DNA of 64,000 nt from Ahaetulla prasina. Lineage: Eukaryota; Chordata; Lepidosauria; Squamata; Colubridae. Positions 53,034 to 64,000 of this stretch are shown one piece after another. Each line of letters begins with the position of its first letter. Within the stretch, counting starts at the first letter, position 1. The translations under genes and the position numbers were made by a program. The stretch is from the NCBI RefSeq assembly GCF_028640845.1, contig NC_080546.1, forward strand, positions 31,827,020 through 31,891,019, written 5' to 3'. Below the pieces are notes generated by a model, which did not search any database, was not told the origin of the DNA, and saw only the letters and a program-made list of their open reading frames with translations.

Positions 53034-54700
53034 AGCATCCCTGCTAGCCATAAGTAACTTTTACCCATGGCACCAAACTACAGTATACGAATAACTGCAT
53101 TCATCCAATCCTATAAAACTGATTGTAAGAATATACCATGTCCTCAAGCAATTATTTCTTCCTTAATATGTAAAATTTAACATATTCTTTCATATTAGAA
53201 TAAAATCATAGTATATTCTTAATGGTTTAACTAAAGTTTGAGATGTTATTTGGAAGACTTGAATATAATCAATGTATTTGAAAAAATAATGCACATTTCC
53301 ATTTTTCAAAATCTTACGCCACAATTTCTTACTGAACTTATATTTTGTAAAAGGTATCCCTTTTAAGCACAATGTTTTATATTTAAGGTATTATATTTTT
53401 AATTTTTGAATATCCAACAATTGTATGATTGCATTGTAAATAATTCTGAAATAATCTGTTTCCTACAAACTGGCAAACAAGTTCCTTTTACATTTTTTTT
53501 TAAAAAGAAAAAAAAAAGAAATTTCACAATTTTGTATAAATACTAGCTACCCTTAAATAAAGTTGTTAAACTGTAAACAAAATAAATTTTGTTAATCCAA
53601 TTCTAGCCTACAGCCTTCAAAATAATGTATTCCTTTGATAAGGATCTAGTGTTAGAATTAAAATCACTTCAGAAAATGACATCATGCTTTTGCTTTAAAT
53701 GAATACTTTCTTATCAAAATATATTTTAATATACAGAAAGAATACATGTATAAAAAGCTGGTGACTACAATGCAAGAATCCATATAAAATATTGTTTGTT
53801 AATAATCACAAAGAAAGAAATTGTGTGTGGCCACACCCATCTGAAACAGAAGATACAATGAAGACCCAAGTAATTATTATTTATAAATTTCAGCAAAATG
53901 TATTATATATGTTAGAATTATGATTCTATCGAGTGAAACGAAACCTATAAAAATAATAGCTATGCCTGTTCAAACTGCACAGCATTTTCAAATAAAAGCA
54001 GGGCTCCGCCCAACTGGTACTGCCTTTAAGCTTTCAAAGATCAACCACACAGATCAATGATTCACAAAACTCAGATTCTAAACCACATATAATGCATGAA
54101 CAGGTTTCTGGAAGCAACATTTCCAACATAACTGTAAAATGTCTAGGCAAATACGATATTTATGCAATATGACTGCTTCAGAAATCAGGCTATGAATTCC
54201 ACAAATGTACCACTTTGAACACTATTACTTGAGAAAAAAACACCCTATCAAATCAATAGATTTCCTTTCCAGAAATACTATGAACCCACAAGTAAAATAT
54301 AATTGATTTCTCAGAAAACAGTTCGAAGCATCTTCAGACACAGGTGTTTCGTCCTTCCAGAAATATTTTTCCACATTGCTTTTAATCACCATAGCCTTTT
54401 TTTTTTTGTTTAAAGAACACATAATTATAAACCATGAAGTATTATATTTAAAGAGACTAGGAATATATAAGACCAGGGCAAAAAAGCATGCTAGCTAAAT
54501 AACCATAAATGCTCAAGACATACCCATCTTCATGAAAAACTGAGCTTAATCAACGCAATAGCAAGTAAGAAATCTTTTCCAGGATGCAGTTGTCTCTTGC
54601 AGTCGTCCAAAAGAGCCAATCATAATTACAGTAATATATTAGAGTTTAAAAGTCTCACGTTTAAAGCTGTTAGAAAATTGCTACGTCTGTAGTCATTACT
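53034..54700. other. upstream intron or 5' region of TRIM2, no clear feature
   Basis: AT-rich, low in interspersed repeats compared with the rest of the window. No exon or promoter can be assigned. Confidence 0.4.
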
Positions 54701-54990
54701 GAAGATGCAGCATATTTCCTGCTTCAGATAACAATGCTCCATTCCAGGGAGAAAATTAATGAAAAAAGGAGGCCCAGTCAAGCTCTCTCTCTTTCTCTCT
54801 CTCTCTCTCTCTTTTCCTCCTCTTCAGGTCACAGACAAGTGGGAGACCCCTAAAGGATTCCAGCCAATCAATCTTTATTTAGTGCATCTTTCTCACTCAA
54901 TCTGTGCTGAAAGACTGCAGCAAATGGTGAAAGGGATTGTGGGATACAGCTGCAGCATAGAACTGCAATGAGATTTGCTGGGTGGAATTC
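54640..54990 (-). promoter_or_regulatory. weak candidate for a TRIM2 alternative first exon or promoter
   Basis: On the minus strand a CCAAT-type ATTGG and a CTAAATAAAG TATA-like word are followed by a GA-rich leader (54780-54812 is (CT)n on the plus strand). A short ORF from an ATG at 54742 and a GTGAGA donor-like word near 54660 come next. This is the layout of a 5' exon, but it could be chance. Confidence 0.2.
54779..54812. repeat. (CT)n simple repeat
   Basis: About 15 CT units with one interruption. Confidence 0.9.
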
Positions 54991-55359
54991 TTTCTTCTTC
55001 TTTTTTTTTTTGCTTTTCCTTCCCTAGTCAGCAATCAACTGTTTCAATCTCAGTGCTGGCCTGCAGAATTTGAGTGCAAATTAACAGGCAGGAGCAGCAA
55101 TTGCACTGTCTTAGAAGTAATAAATAAAAGTATCACTCTAATACTAAAAATCCATGCACGTGGCTCTGGGATAAAACATTCTTGATCTAAGAAAACATTA
55201 ATGAGTAATGCTGAAGTAGTCAGAAAATCTCTATCCTCTTCCCTACTTTTGTTTTGATCAACCATTTGATAAATCTCCTGTTTAATATGGTGACTAATAA
55301 TCAATTAAAGTGCATACAGTGAATGAGATCAATTCTCCCAGCCCTCTCTTCTCATCATG

Positions 55360-55431
55360 TGACATATTGCAACTTTTTTCCCCTTCACTAAACCGGGCAT
55401 GGGTGTGGCCAGTGTGTGCGAATTTGACATC
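55360..55431. mobile_element. hAT-like right-end fragment, CAGGGGTGTCAAAC family
   Basis: It contains CATCATGTGACATATTG, TTCACTAAACCGGGCATG and the right end GAATTTGACATCCCTG, as in the 58954 copy. The left end is missing. Confidence 0.55.
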
Positions 55432-56588
55432 CCTGATCTAGACAATCCACGATCTGCCTATTTTTTCCCTTAAAACAAACTTTTTACAAGCACATTTTTT
55501 AATTTCCTGAACAACTTACTGCATCTCAAAGGCTAAATTAAGCTAATTTCAATATTAAACTATGAAATATATTAATGTATTATGTATTTTGCTCATAATA
55601 TACAACTGAAAAGAAAATAACTAAAATTGTGGAAATCCCGGTAACTTGAAAGGAAGCTAAAATTTCAGCTGATGTAAGATCTCCTGTCTCCTTTGAGATG
55701 AACTTGACTTATGATCACTTCATGGACTATCCATTCAGTATTTTTGTTAACAGGATGGAAATAGTTTGCATAGCCTTCTGATATATGTCCTTACTTTCTT
55801 ATCTAGGATCCCACTGTGGGAGTTTCCAGGTCTGGCCCTGCTTAGTTTCCAAGTACAAGCACAGCCAGCTACAATAGCTCCTGCAAAGTGCTGAGACTTT
55901 CAAATGATATCAAATTATCGTGGACAGTGCAAAGCTAAGCATATTGTATAGACCACTAATAAATCCGAAACAGCTTTAAAACAGCTATTATTCATAATAA
56001 ATAAAAAACTAACTTCTAATATTTGCTGAATGAACTGATTCAGAGAAAGACTTGTCAGAGTGGTGATGGATTTATATAAAAAAAAAAGGACTTGAGCCAA
56101 ACTTGACTCCTAGCTGCTGACTGTGTCTATTCAGAAATGATTTGCTACTACTTTCTTCTGGATTGTTTTAAAATTTCTGAATAAAGCCAACTAGCAGGTT
56201 TGCATATTGCACTCTGCTGTGGTATCAGTTGCAAATTATGATTGTGTCTTAAAATCATATATTAAACCACGAATGCATAATATTTGAATCTTAACAGCAT
56301 GCAGCAGCATCAGTAAAAAAAAAGGTGTATGAAAAACTAGTAAAACAAAATATCCAGTGTCATAAACAATATGATGGAGGAACATTTAAATGCTTGATCT
56401 AGAAGTACTTTTGATGCTCTAATATAAAACATGTAATATTTCTTTAACTCTGCTTTTACCTAAGCACTAGGTAAAATCACCCTTACTCTTGCCCTTTATC
56501 CATGCTTTTACCTAGGCACTAGATAATCACCCTTACTCTTGCTCTTTATTTATAGTGTAACCTGATCCTAACTGTTTGTACCCTAATT
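55432..56588. other. upstream region, no clear gene
   Basis: Mostly unassigned. The segment 55680-55850 resembles the MIR-like SINE at 41 kb (GATCACTTCATGGACTATCC, GATGGAAATAGTTTGC). Two near-identical 60-bp segments containing CACCCTTACTCTTGC occur at about 56458 and 56512. Confidence 0.4.
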
Positions 56589-56982
56589 CAGTGGTGAAAT
56601 GTAAAATTTTTTACTACTGGTTCTGTGGGCGTGGCTTGGTGGTGGTGGGGGTTAATGTGACTGGGTGGGCAGTTTTTTTTTACTTTTAAAAGCATTTTTT
56701 TACAACCTCTTCAGCAGAAGAGGTTGTAAAAAATGCTTTTCAAAGCATCTGATGATCCCAGCTGAGCCGCATGATCATCAGAGGCTTTTTTTTATTTTTA
56801 AAAGCATTTTTTCAGGCGAAGAAAAAATGCTTTTAAAAGTAAAAAAAAAAACCTCTGGTGATCACGCAGCTCAGCTGGGCATGGGGGGAGGGCAGGGATT
56901 TTTGCTACCAGTTCTCTGAACCACCCGCCGCCATTGCTACCGGATTGGCGATCTGGTCCAAACCAGGAGCATTTCACGCCTG
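56589..56982. mobile_element. hAT-like element, GTGGGCGTGGC family, copy 3, perfect 8-bp TSD and two hairpins
   Basis: CCCTAATT flanks both sides (56581-56588 and 56983-56990). Ends are CAGTGGTGAAATG and, reversed, CAGGCGTGAAATG. Inside are a 23-bp hairpin (56688-56711 with 56718-56740) and a longer imperfect one (about 56758-56878). Confidence 0.85.
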
Positions 56983-56999
56983 CCCTAATTCATTATAAT

Positions 57000-57290
57000 A
57001 TTCTTTCTCATGAGCCAAGGGAAAGCCAAAAGAAATCATCAAAGCCATTAAGAAGTAAAAGTTAGAATATTTCGGACTTGTAATGCGACACCTGGAAAAA
57101 TACGGCATACTTCACTTAATCCTCCAAGGAAAGATTGAAGGCAAACAAAGTCCAGGCAGAAGAACATCATGGCTTCAAAATCTAAGGGACTGGTTTGGAC
57201 AAAACTCAGCAGCATTTTTTCATGTGGCTGCTGATAAAAATAGGATTGCCAACATGATTGCCAACGTCCAATGACAGATACGACACAAGA
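57000..57290 (+). pseudogene. LINE ORF2 C-terminal fragment, RTE/Bov-B-like
   Basis: Translation around 57083-57274 reads MRHLEKYGILHLILQGKIEG, then a segment with RRTSWLQNLRDWFG and ending NMIANVQ. This resembles the C-terminal tail of an RTE-type LINE ORF2. The upstream part is degraded. The clade is assigned from memory and is not certain. Confidence 0.5.
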
Positions 57291-57879
57291 AGAAGAATTC
57301 TTTCTCTGTATTTCTCTTCCTCTCTCTATCGTACAATGGTCTGGAAAAGTTTTTGTTTTTTTTTAAAAAATACTACATTTCTCATATCTGAAATGGTATT
57401 ATACTAAGATATTAAATAATGAAACAGCATGCAGGAAATGTAGTAAACCTCTGGGGAAAAATATCCTGCAGGACCACAATGTAGACAAGATTTGCTGATT
57501 ACCTGTTACTGTTTCAGGCAGAATCCCAATTATACAAATATATTTGAACGAACTATTCATCTCTAGGCGAGATGGGCAGTAAATACAGTAAATTTAATAA
57601 ACAAGTAAAAAGAATGCAGTCATGTGACATCTTGCTTTACAACCACACTGTTTAGCGATATAAATTCTGGTCCCAAGTGTGTTTATAACTCAAGGACTTC
57701 CTATAAAGCATGGAAGAATGTATGGAAAGTTGTATATGCAGATGACATCTCCACCTAGGCTCACTGGGAAATGTGGTACAAGTCATATGATTTCTGGAAG
57801 TAGCACAAGCCAGGATGGGGAAAATGGCTGTAACTCAACTCAAGCAAGATATAAAAATTGTTGATTCAGAGGGACAACA

Positions 57880-58353
57880 GTATTTTTGGCTCTTAATAGG
57901 GTTGTGTTCTCCCAGAATGATCTGGAACTTCTCCTGGACTCAAGGCTCCTAACTCAAAAATAAGTGAAAGAAAACTGTGGCCAAAAAGAATTTTACCTAG
58001 CTTTGTTTAGTGCCCCAGCTATAGCCTGGAACAGAATGAACTGGACATAAGTAATTCATGACCTGCCTTCTTGATTGGATTATTATAATTTGTTGTACAT
58101 TAGGATGTACAAGAACATCACCCACAAATTTCAGCTAATCCAGAATGTAGCAAGATTACTGTACTACCATGAGAGTTGTACCATTTACCACTGGGTTTCC
58201 AAGTGCAATTCAAGCTGCTGGTTGCTACGTATAATACTCTCTATGGCTTGAGATCTGAGTATCTTAGGTACTACTTTCCCCAACAGTTCCAGCCTACCCC
58301 ATCCAGACATTCACAGAGCACCTACTTAGGGTATCAGGAGTTGTGGTATAAGG
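57880..58353 (+). pseudogene. old decayed CR1/L2-type ORF2 C-terminal fragment
   Basis: Translation at 58176-58340 reads YHLPLGFQVQFKLLVATYNT then LYGLRSEYLRYYF. It aligns with [20 protein letters not shown] of the young L2-like copies but is heavily diverged and broken by stops upstream. A hAT-like element is inserted after it. Confidence 0.6.
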
Positions 58354-58887
58354 CAGCGGTCACCAACTGGTGATCCATGGACCACTGGTGATCCGCGAGA
58401 AAATTTTGGTGGTCCGCAGGAAAATTATTTGCATTTTTTATATTGCACTAAATCAGGGGTCCTCAAACTACAGCCCCTGGGACGGATATATGCAATGAAT
58501 GTTTGCGTTGCTGCAGAGAATCTCCCCCTTTGGGGTCTTTTTGTGTGAATTGGAGGGGGACAGAAATTTGGACTGGGAGTCTGCTTCAGTCTCCTGGTTC
58601 AGGGCTTTCTTTCTCATGGTGGCTGCTTAGCTCCAACAACTGCTTCCTATTGTGGCCCTAAGGAGCCCAGGTGGGGAGGTGAGTAGAGGCTGAGAGAGGA
58701 GGGTTGAGTAGAGGCTGGCGAGGCTCCCCTCGACATGAGTGACATTGAGTTGGCCATGCCCACCCAGTCACATGTCCATCTAGCCACGCCCACCCAGTCA
58801 GTCATTAGTCAGATCATATTAGTGGTCTGCGGGATTTAAAATTATTAATTTAGTGGTCCCTGAGGTCCAAAAGGTTGGTGACCCCTG
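58354..58887. mobile_element. hAT-like element with perfect 8-bp TSD, composite inside
   Basis: GTATAAGG flanks both sides (58346-58353 and 58888-58895). Ends are CAGCGGTCACCAACTGG and, reversed, CAGGGGTCACCAACC. Near 58454 a second hAT-type left end (CAGGGGTCCTCAAACTACAG) begins inside it without a matching right end. Confidence 0.85.
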
Positions 58888-58953
58888 GTATAAGGTGATC
58901 TGATAATGGACATTTTCTGCAACCGCTCCCATGGAATAGTTTACTCTCTAAAG

Positions 58954-59083
58954 CAGGGGTGTCCAACTCACGACCCGCAGGCCAAATGTATCAGGTGCTG
59001 ACCATGCCCAGCCCCGCTTTAGCGAAGGGGAAAAACAATACATCATGTGATACTGCTGTGATGACTTGAATTTGACACCCCTG
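58954..59083. mobile_element. hAT-like short element, CAGGGGTGTCAAAC family, 130 bp
   Basis: Ends CAGGGGTGTCCAACTC and (reverse complement) CAGGGGTGTCAAATTC are inverted. Flanks CTCTAAAG and CTCTAAAA agree at 7 of 8. Confidence 0.85.
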
Positions 59084-59892
59084 CTCTAAAACATAGATAG
59101 CTGTGACTCTTATGACCTTCTCAAAGTAGGTAAAAATATCACTTGTATGGCTTTTGAGGATTAACTGTACCCAGCAACTCCATATTCCATAACTAGCTTT
59201 TTGTGTTAAGTTTCAGTTTCAGTTTCAGTTTCAGTTTGGATTTGGATTTTTATTTGGATTTTTGTGTTTATTATTTTTTCATTGTTAATATTCTGTAATA
59301 TAAAAAAAGACCCCTTGAGCACAAGACAATAGCCCAGAAAAATATATTTCACTATCCAACTATAGATTATACATAATATTTAATTTATCAGAACTTATTA
59401 TTACTAACATCTTTATATAATCTTTCCAGATGTGATAAAAATATAATTCCTCTCAGAAGTCAGTATTGTCATTTCATTAATAAATTTTTCCAAACTACCA
59501 TTTGATCATAGCTTCCCATACCAATTAGTCAATGATACGCTATATACAAATTTCCAATTTTCAGTAATTTTGAGATAAAAATGCTATAACTCTTTTTTTG
59601 GGGAAAAAAAAGTTTAGAATTTTCTTCCTTAAAAGTAGGAAGGAATGACATTTTCCTGTCCTTGTCTGCAACTCATATTTCACCCTCACAACCCAATAGA
59701 ATTACTGTCAGAAATCTCAATAGAAGTGTTTTTTAACACTTTCATATACGGCATTTTGGTGAAAATTAATGCAAAGAACTTTTACAGTGTTTAGAAAAGC
59801 AGTGGCAAAGAACATTAACTATGTCGCTTTCAAAAGGCCAAAGAAAAAATGTTTTTAAAAGTTTTAAAAAATGCAATTTATCATAAGCAAAT
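59084..59892. other. upstream region, no clear feature
   Basis: Noncoding AT-rich sequence with a short (TTTCAG)n-like run near 59208-59238. Confidence 0.4.
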
Positions 59893-60179
59893 GGACATCT
59901 CCATTTCTTAGCCTATGTAGGTAGCGTTGTCTAAAAATATTTCTGTGGTCATGTGGCCAGCATGACTATACACACAGAACACTGTTACCTTCCCATTGAA
60001 GTGGTACCTATTTATCTACTTGCATTTGCATGCTTTTGAACTGCCAGGAGGGCAGGAACTGGGTCAAATAACAGGAGCGCATCCTGTCGTGCGGCACTTG
60101 AATCTCGAACTTGGGCTGTGAGCTTTCTAGCTGACAAGCTTGGCATCCTTAAATGCTGACCCATCGTGCCCCCCCCCCC
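59893..60179 (-). mobile_element. Sauria-type tRNA-derived SINE
   Basis: On the minus strand it starts GGGCACGATGGGTCAGCATT (tRNA-like A box) and has a B box GTTCGAGATTC. It continues with TGGCAGTTCAAAAGCATGCA and ends in a Bov-B-like tail with CATGCTGGCCACATGACCAC. This family is known from squamates and supports the lineage call. Confidence 0.85.
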
Positions 60180-62257
60180 AAATAGTGGGTATTTCTTTTT
60201 TAAAAAATCAACAGGCCACAACAGATATATGTGTTTCTTAAGTCTACCTCATAAATTCCACTGCTGAATTGCAGTAAGGTTGCCACAGGGCTGGACTAGC
60301 CCTTAGTCCAGATTATGCTCACAGCATAATCACAGTGCGGATCACTGATTGGCTCCTAGGTGGATCAATGCACTGGTGCCAGCTTTTTCCTTTTAGGATC
60401 TGTTTCCTCTTCATTTCTCCTACGACTTTGCTTTGCTTTTCTAGATGTTTGCACACATACCCCTTTTTCTAACATATTACTCTTTGACACTAAAGCAGAC
60501 CTTTCTAGGTGTTTTTTTTTTTAAATCAACGCAAACAATAGTGGCTCTTTCTATGCCACTTTGTAAATCCAAGGAATAGTTGCCACTTGAACGAAGAACA
60601 ATGTCCCATGTTTAGCTTAAAAATTAAGGAAAAGGAAAGGAAATTTTGCTGAACTGTAAACAGGATGTAGAAAAGCAAGGAGAAAATGCTTTACCCAGCC
60701 TAGAGAGAAACTAAAGAATGTCCAGAGAGAGATGAAAGGGTTGAATAGAGCATGAGACTCTTGTGTTGGAAGCATTTCATTATCATAACAGCTATCATGG
60801 GATTAACTGCCAACCAGCAAAAAAACACATAGCCAGGACAGGCTGTACAATGTTAGGCTTGGAAGAGGGCATGCAAGGCACTACAGCCAATTGAAGCAGA
60901 AGCTGTTATTAAATAGAAAAAAGTGTTAGAAACCATCTGGTATGAAAGATAGCTCAACTCAGAAAGCACAAAAGTTTGAAGCAGAGCTAGAAACCGGGGG
61001 ACATGGGATGTACTTGACATGTGCTGGGAATCGTAGTAGAATATCTGTCTACTGTATTGTGTAATCATGAAAAGAATAAAGCATGCAAATTGCTGCACCA
61101 GATCCTTAGTATATCACACAATTCACTGGAATGACAATAGCTGACTGATATGGCATGAAGGCTGTCAAGAGGCAGAATTCTCTGTTCAAATATTCTAGCA
61201 CAGGCATGATATAACACCCCACATCTCAATTCTGTAGAATTTAGCCACAAAAGGAACCAATCCCCAATTAGGTTTATATGCAGATGTATAAAAACAATCA
61301 AGTAAGTTACATAGGATCATTAGGGGCTGCTGATTTCCAGATGGTTGCCTTTAATGTAAAAGGCAGATCAGAAACTGGAAAAATTATCACAGATGGTACA
61401 ATGCAAAAAATAAGCTTAAATAAATGAGCTGGCATTTGTACCATCCTGATTTAGCCTTACATTTAGCAGACATACATGCATCATTACAGGACAGCCTGTT
61501 CAGATGACGGATTATTTTTGTCAAACTTGATTTTACTGTACGAACATCAGCAATTATCAGTCAAATCAACAGTTTAATTTTTAAAATATCCTTATTGTCA
61601 CGCTCCAAGCCACAAGTAAGAATATTTAGCTTTCTATTTTTTATATACCATATATCAGGTCTATGACACTAATCAGCAGACTTTCCCAACTTGATCACCT
61701 ACCATGTGAAATTACAATTCCCCAAATTTCTAGCCTGCATCACATGACTTTTTAACTATTTTGCATTATTTAAGACATAGACAGTTAAAAATTCTGAGAA
61801 TTATCAAAGAGCAAATAACTCAAGTTAGAAAACAGATGTCAGAAAATATTTGGGGGGGGGGGGCTTTCCTTCTTGGATTGTTTATTCATCTTTGACAGCC
61901 ATTGGAGAAGGGAACCAAACTGAGAACTTAAGTTTGTATTGAATGGTAGTGGCTCTCCAAGATTTTATACAACAGTTTTTCTCAATCCTGTCTAGAAATT
62001 CCAGGAACTGAATCTGAAACTTTTGTATACCATGTTTCTGTTCTGTGCCACTAAAACTATACCTTGGCGAACTTATATCCTGCTTTTCACAATAAACAGC
62101 CAAATGCTATTGGAATTCTGTAATCAGAAGCTTTCAGGTCCTACAATTGTTGCTTTTGCATAGCTATAGCCAACATCATTATCAATATTCTTAGATAGAT
62201 ACCTGCATTTCAAGTACTACAGCATGAATTCTATGGAACATGTCTTTGCACCTGTAT
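60180..62257. other. upstream region, no clear feature
   Basis: Noncoding sequence with no recognised repeat or exon. A run of ten Gs occurs near 61852. Confidence 0.4.
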
Positions 62258-62755
62258 ACTGCATAAATAAAAAAGAGGGCTGTGAAAATATTTACAGACC
62301 CATCACACCCTGGACATAAATTGTTTCAACTCCTACCCTCAAAATGACGCTATAAAGCACTGCACACCAGAACAACTAGACACAAGAACAGTTTTCCCCC
62401 GAATGCCATCACTCTGCTAAACAAATAATTCCCTCAACACTGTCAAAGTATTTACTAAATCTGCACTACTATTAACCTTCTCATCGTTCCCATCACCCTT
62501 CTCCTTCCACTTATGACTGTAACTTTGTTGCTTATATCCTTACGATTTAAACTGTAATTGATTGTTTCCTGATTGCTTAATTGTAGCCTATGACTATCAT
62601 TAAGTGTTGTAAGTGTTGTACCTTGATGAAGGTATCTTTTCTTTTATGTAGACTGAGAGCATATGCACCAAGACAATTTTCTTGTGTGTCCAATCACATA
62701 TTCTATTCTATTCTATTCTATTCTATTCTATTCTATTTCTATTCTATTCTTCTAT
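62258..62755 (+). mobile_element. CR1-type LINE (snake CR1/L3 kind), ORF2 end and 3' UTR
   Basis: The ORF2 end reads AVKIFTDPSHPGHKLFQLLP in the plus strand, with a stop shortly after. The 3' UTR contains GATTGTTTCCTGATTGCTTA, CATATGCACCAAGACAAT and a tail of (ATTCT)n at 62697-62755. It is the longest copy of this family here. Confidence 0.8.
62697..62755. repeat. (ATTCT)n microsatellite at CR1 tail
   Basis: About eleven ATTCT units with one TTCT slip, directly after the CR1 3' end. Confidence 0.95.
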
Positions 62756-63470
62756 TCCATCTTAAAAAAATGATAAAAGAACATGTTCCAAGCGGCGCAT
62801 CCTAATTACATCGAGTCCTATTTAAATTCTCCAGTGTCCTGGAGAGGCCTTAAAGGAGAGGTATTCTGGGAAACTAAATGGCACAGTATGGCACTGCTAT
62901 TGTAACTGCTTTCTACTTTAGTGTGCCAATGCTATCAGAGTAGCTTCAGATTGTCCATGAAACGTTTATTGTGCAGCCAAATATGCTTCAGATCCCACGT
63001 CCCTTATTAAGGGGCAATTAAAACTGCTTTATTTCTTGTGGCTGTACAGAATTCTCTCATCTTGGTTAGAAATAAAAGTTCACAAGTAAATTGTGAAAAT
63101 ATGCCCCCAATTATAAAATTGGGGTCTAATGCTTCTCTGGGATTTTGAACATTTTCTCTCCATCTAATTTTGATTATATGTCATCATCTCAGCCTGGTTT
63201 ATTAAGTGATAGTGTCACATGGACTGTGGAAATGTTCATCAAATAGTACGTTGTTGCAAATATATTCTTAACGAATTTGTCATTTTTCTAAAGTAATGAT
63301 CTATTTCAACATGTATGTAATATATGTTCTTTCACAAAAATATATGGCTTTAGTTCAGTTTGCAAAATGCATAGCTTTGTATGTTTAATAAAGATCCCAA
63401 AACTTGGATGTAACCATCCCTAATAATCAGAGGGAGTGCTGAAGGCATTATTAGAGGAAAATTAATATGG
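62756..63470. other. upstream region, no clear feature
   Basis: Noncoding; nothing recognisable. Confidence 0.4.
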
Positions 63471-63473
63471 TTA

Positions 63474-64000
63474 ATTTATTTATTTATTTATTTATTATTT
63501 ATTTATTTGATTTTTATACCGCCCTTCTCCCGAAGAACTCAGGGCGGTGTACAGGCAAAAATAAAACAGATAATACAATATACAATTTAAAAAGCAGATT
63601 AAAAAACTTATTTTAAAATTAGCCTAAGTTAAAATATACTAGACTAAAAAACCCCATTAAAATTAATTAATAAAATTTAAAATTTAAAATTAATAAAATT
63701 CAATTCAAGCCAGCCCCGCGCGAATGAAAAGATGTGTCTTCAGTTCGCGACGGAAAGTCCGAAGGTCAGGTATTTGGCGTAAACCCGGGGGAAGCTCTTT
63801 CCAGAGTGTGGGAGCCCCCACAGAGAAGGCCCTTCCCCTGGGGGCCGCCAGCCGACATTGTTTGGCGGACGGCACCCTGAGAAGTCCCTCTCTGTGAGAG
63901 CGTACAGGTCGGTGGGAGGCATGTGGTAACAGCAGGCAGTCCCGTAAGTACCCAGGCCCTAAGCCATGGAGCGCTTTAAAGGTCATAACCAACACTTTAA
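63474..64000 (-). mobile_element. L2-like LINE copy H, 3' end, cut by the window edge
   Basis: The (TTTA)n tail at 63474-63512 is followed by the hairpin in reverse (63520-63548), the 3' UTR and the ORF2 C-terminal part. The 96 codons at 63995-63705 read [14 protein letters not shown] through FIRAGLA. The rest lies beyond the window. Confidence 0.9.

Overview
This is eukaryotic nuclear DNA, most likely from a squamate reptile and probably a snake. The evidence is the repeat content: a CR1 LINE whose tail grows into (AATAG)n arrays, a tRNA-derived SINE of the Sauria type, many copies of a GC-rich L2-like LINE, and several hAT-type short elements with 8-bp target duplications. The species cannot be told from sequence alone.

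One protein-coding gene dominates. TRIM2 lies on the minus strand. Its 11 coding exons run from the ATG at 51165 down to the TAA at 9991. Every intron has GT-AG ends, all exon phases match, and the summed CDS is 2235 nt (744 codons plus stop), the same length as the standard mammalian TRIM2 protein. Domain order is RING, B-box, coiled coil, filamin-type Ig domain and NHL propeller. A long, largely repeat-free 3' UTR probably extends to about 5900. The 5' noncoding exon or exons upstream of 51213 were not identified with confidence.

The rest is intron or flank filled with mobile elements. L2-like LINE copies occur at 12.5-15.1, 15.3-17.6, 21.0-21.3, 23.3-28.3 (interrupted), 32.4-33.5, 38.2-39.25, 44.35-47.7 (longest, with endonuclease and reverse transcriptase) and 63.47 to the window end, plus one decayed copy near 58 kb. 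Most lie antisense to TRIM2. A tRNA-headed SINE (three copies) carries the same 3' hairpin as this LINE. A 1.8-kb L1 element at 28785-30595 contains only ORF1 and has a perfect 16-bp target duplication. A second L1-tailed element without ORFs (24042-26531) is inserted in an L2 copy and itself holds a SINE. DNA transposons include hAT-like families, a foldback element, a TA-flanked mariner-like element and a dispersed family with CAGGTAGTCCTC ends. Solo-LTR-like sequences are at the window start and at 41.4-41.8 kb.

Region by region: 1-5.9 kb is 3' flank of TRIM2 with old repeats. 5.9-10.1 kb holds the 3' UTR and last exon. 10.1-22.2 kb holds the NHL exons, with two LINEs in tandem inside one intron. 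22.2-31.4 kb is a 9.2-kb intron with nested insertions. 31.4-51.2 kb holds the first NHL exon, the filamin, coiled-coil, B-box and RING exons. 51.2-64 kb is the upstream intron or 5' region. No bacterial-type system, CRISPR array or operon is present.
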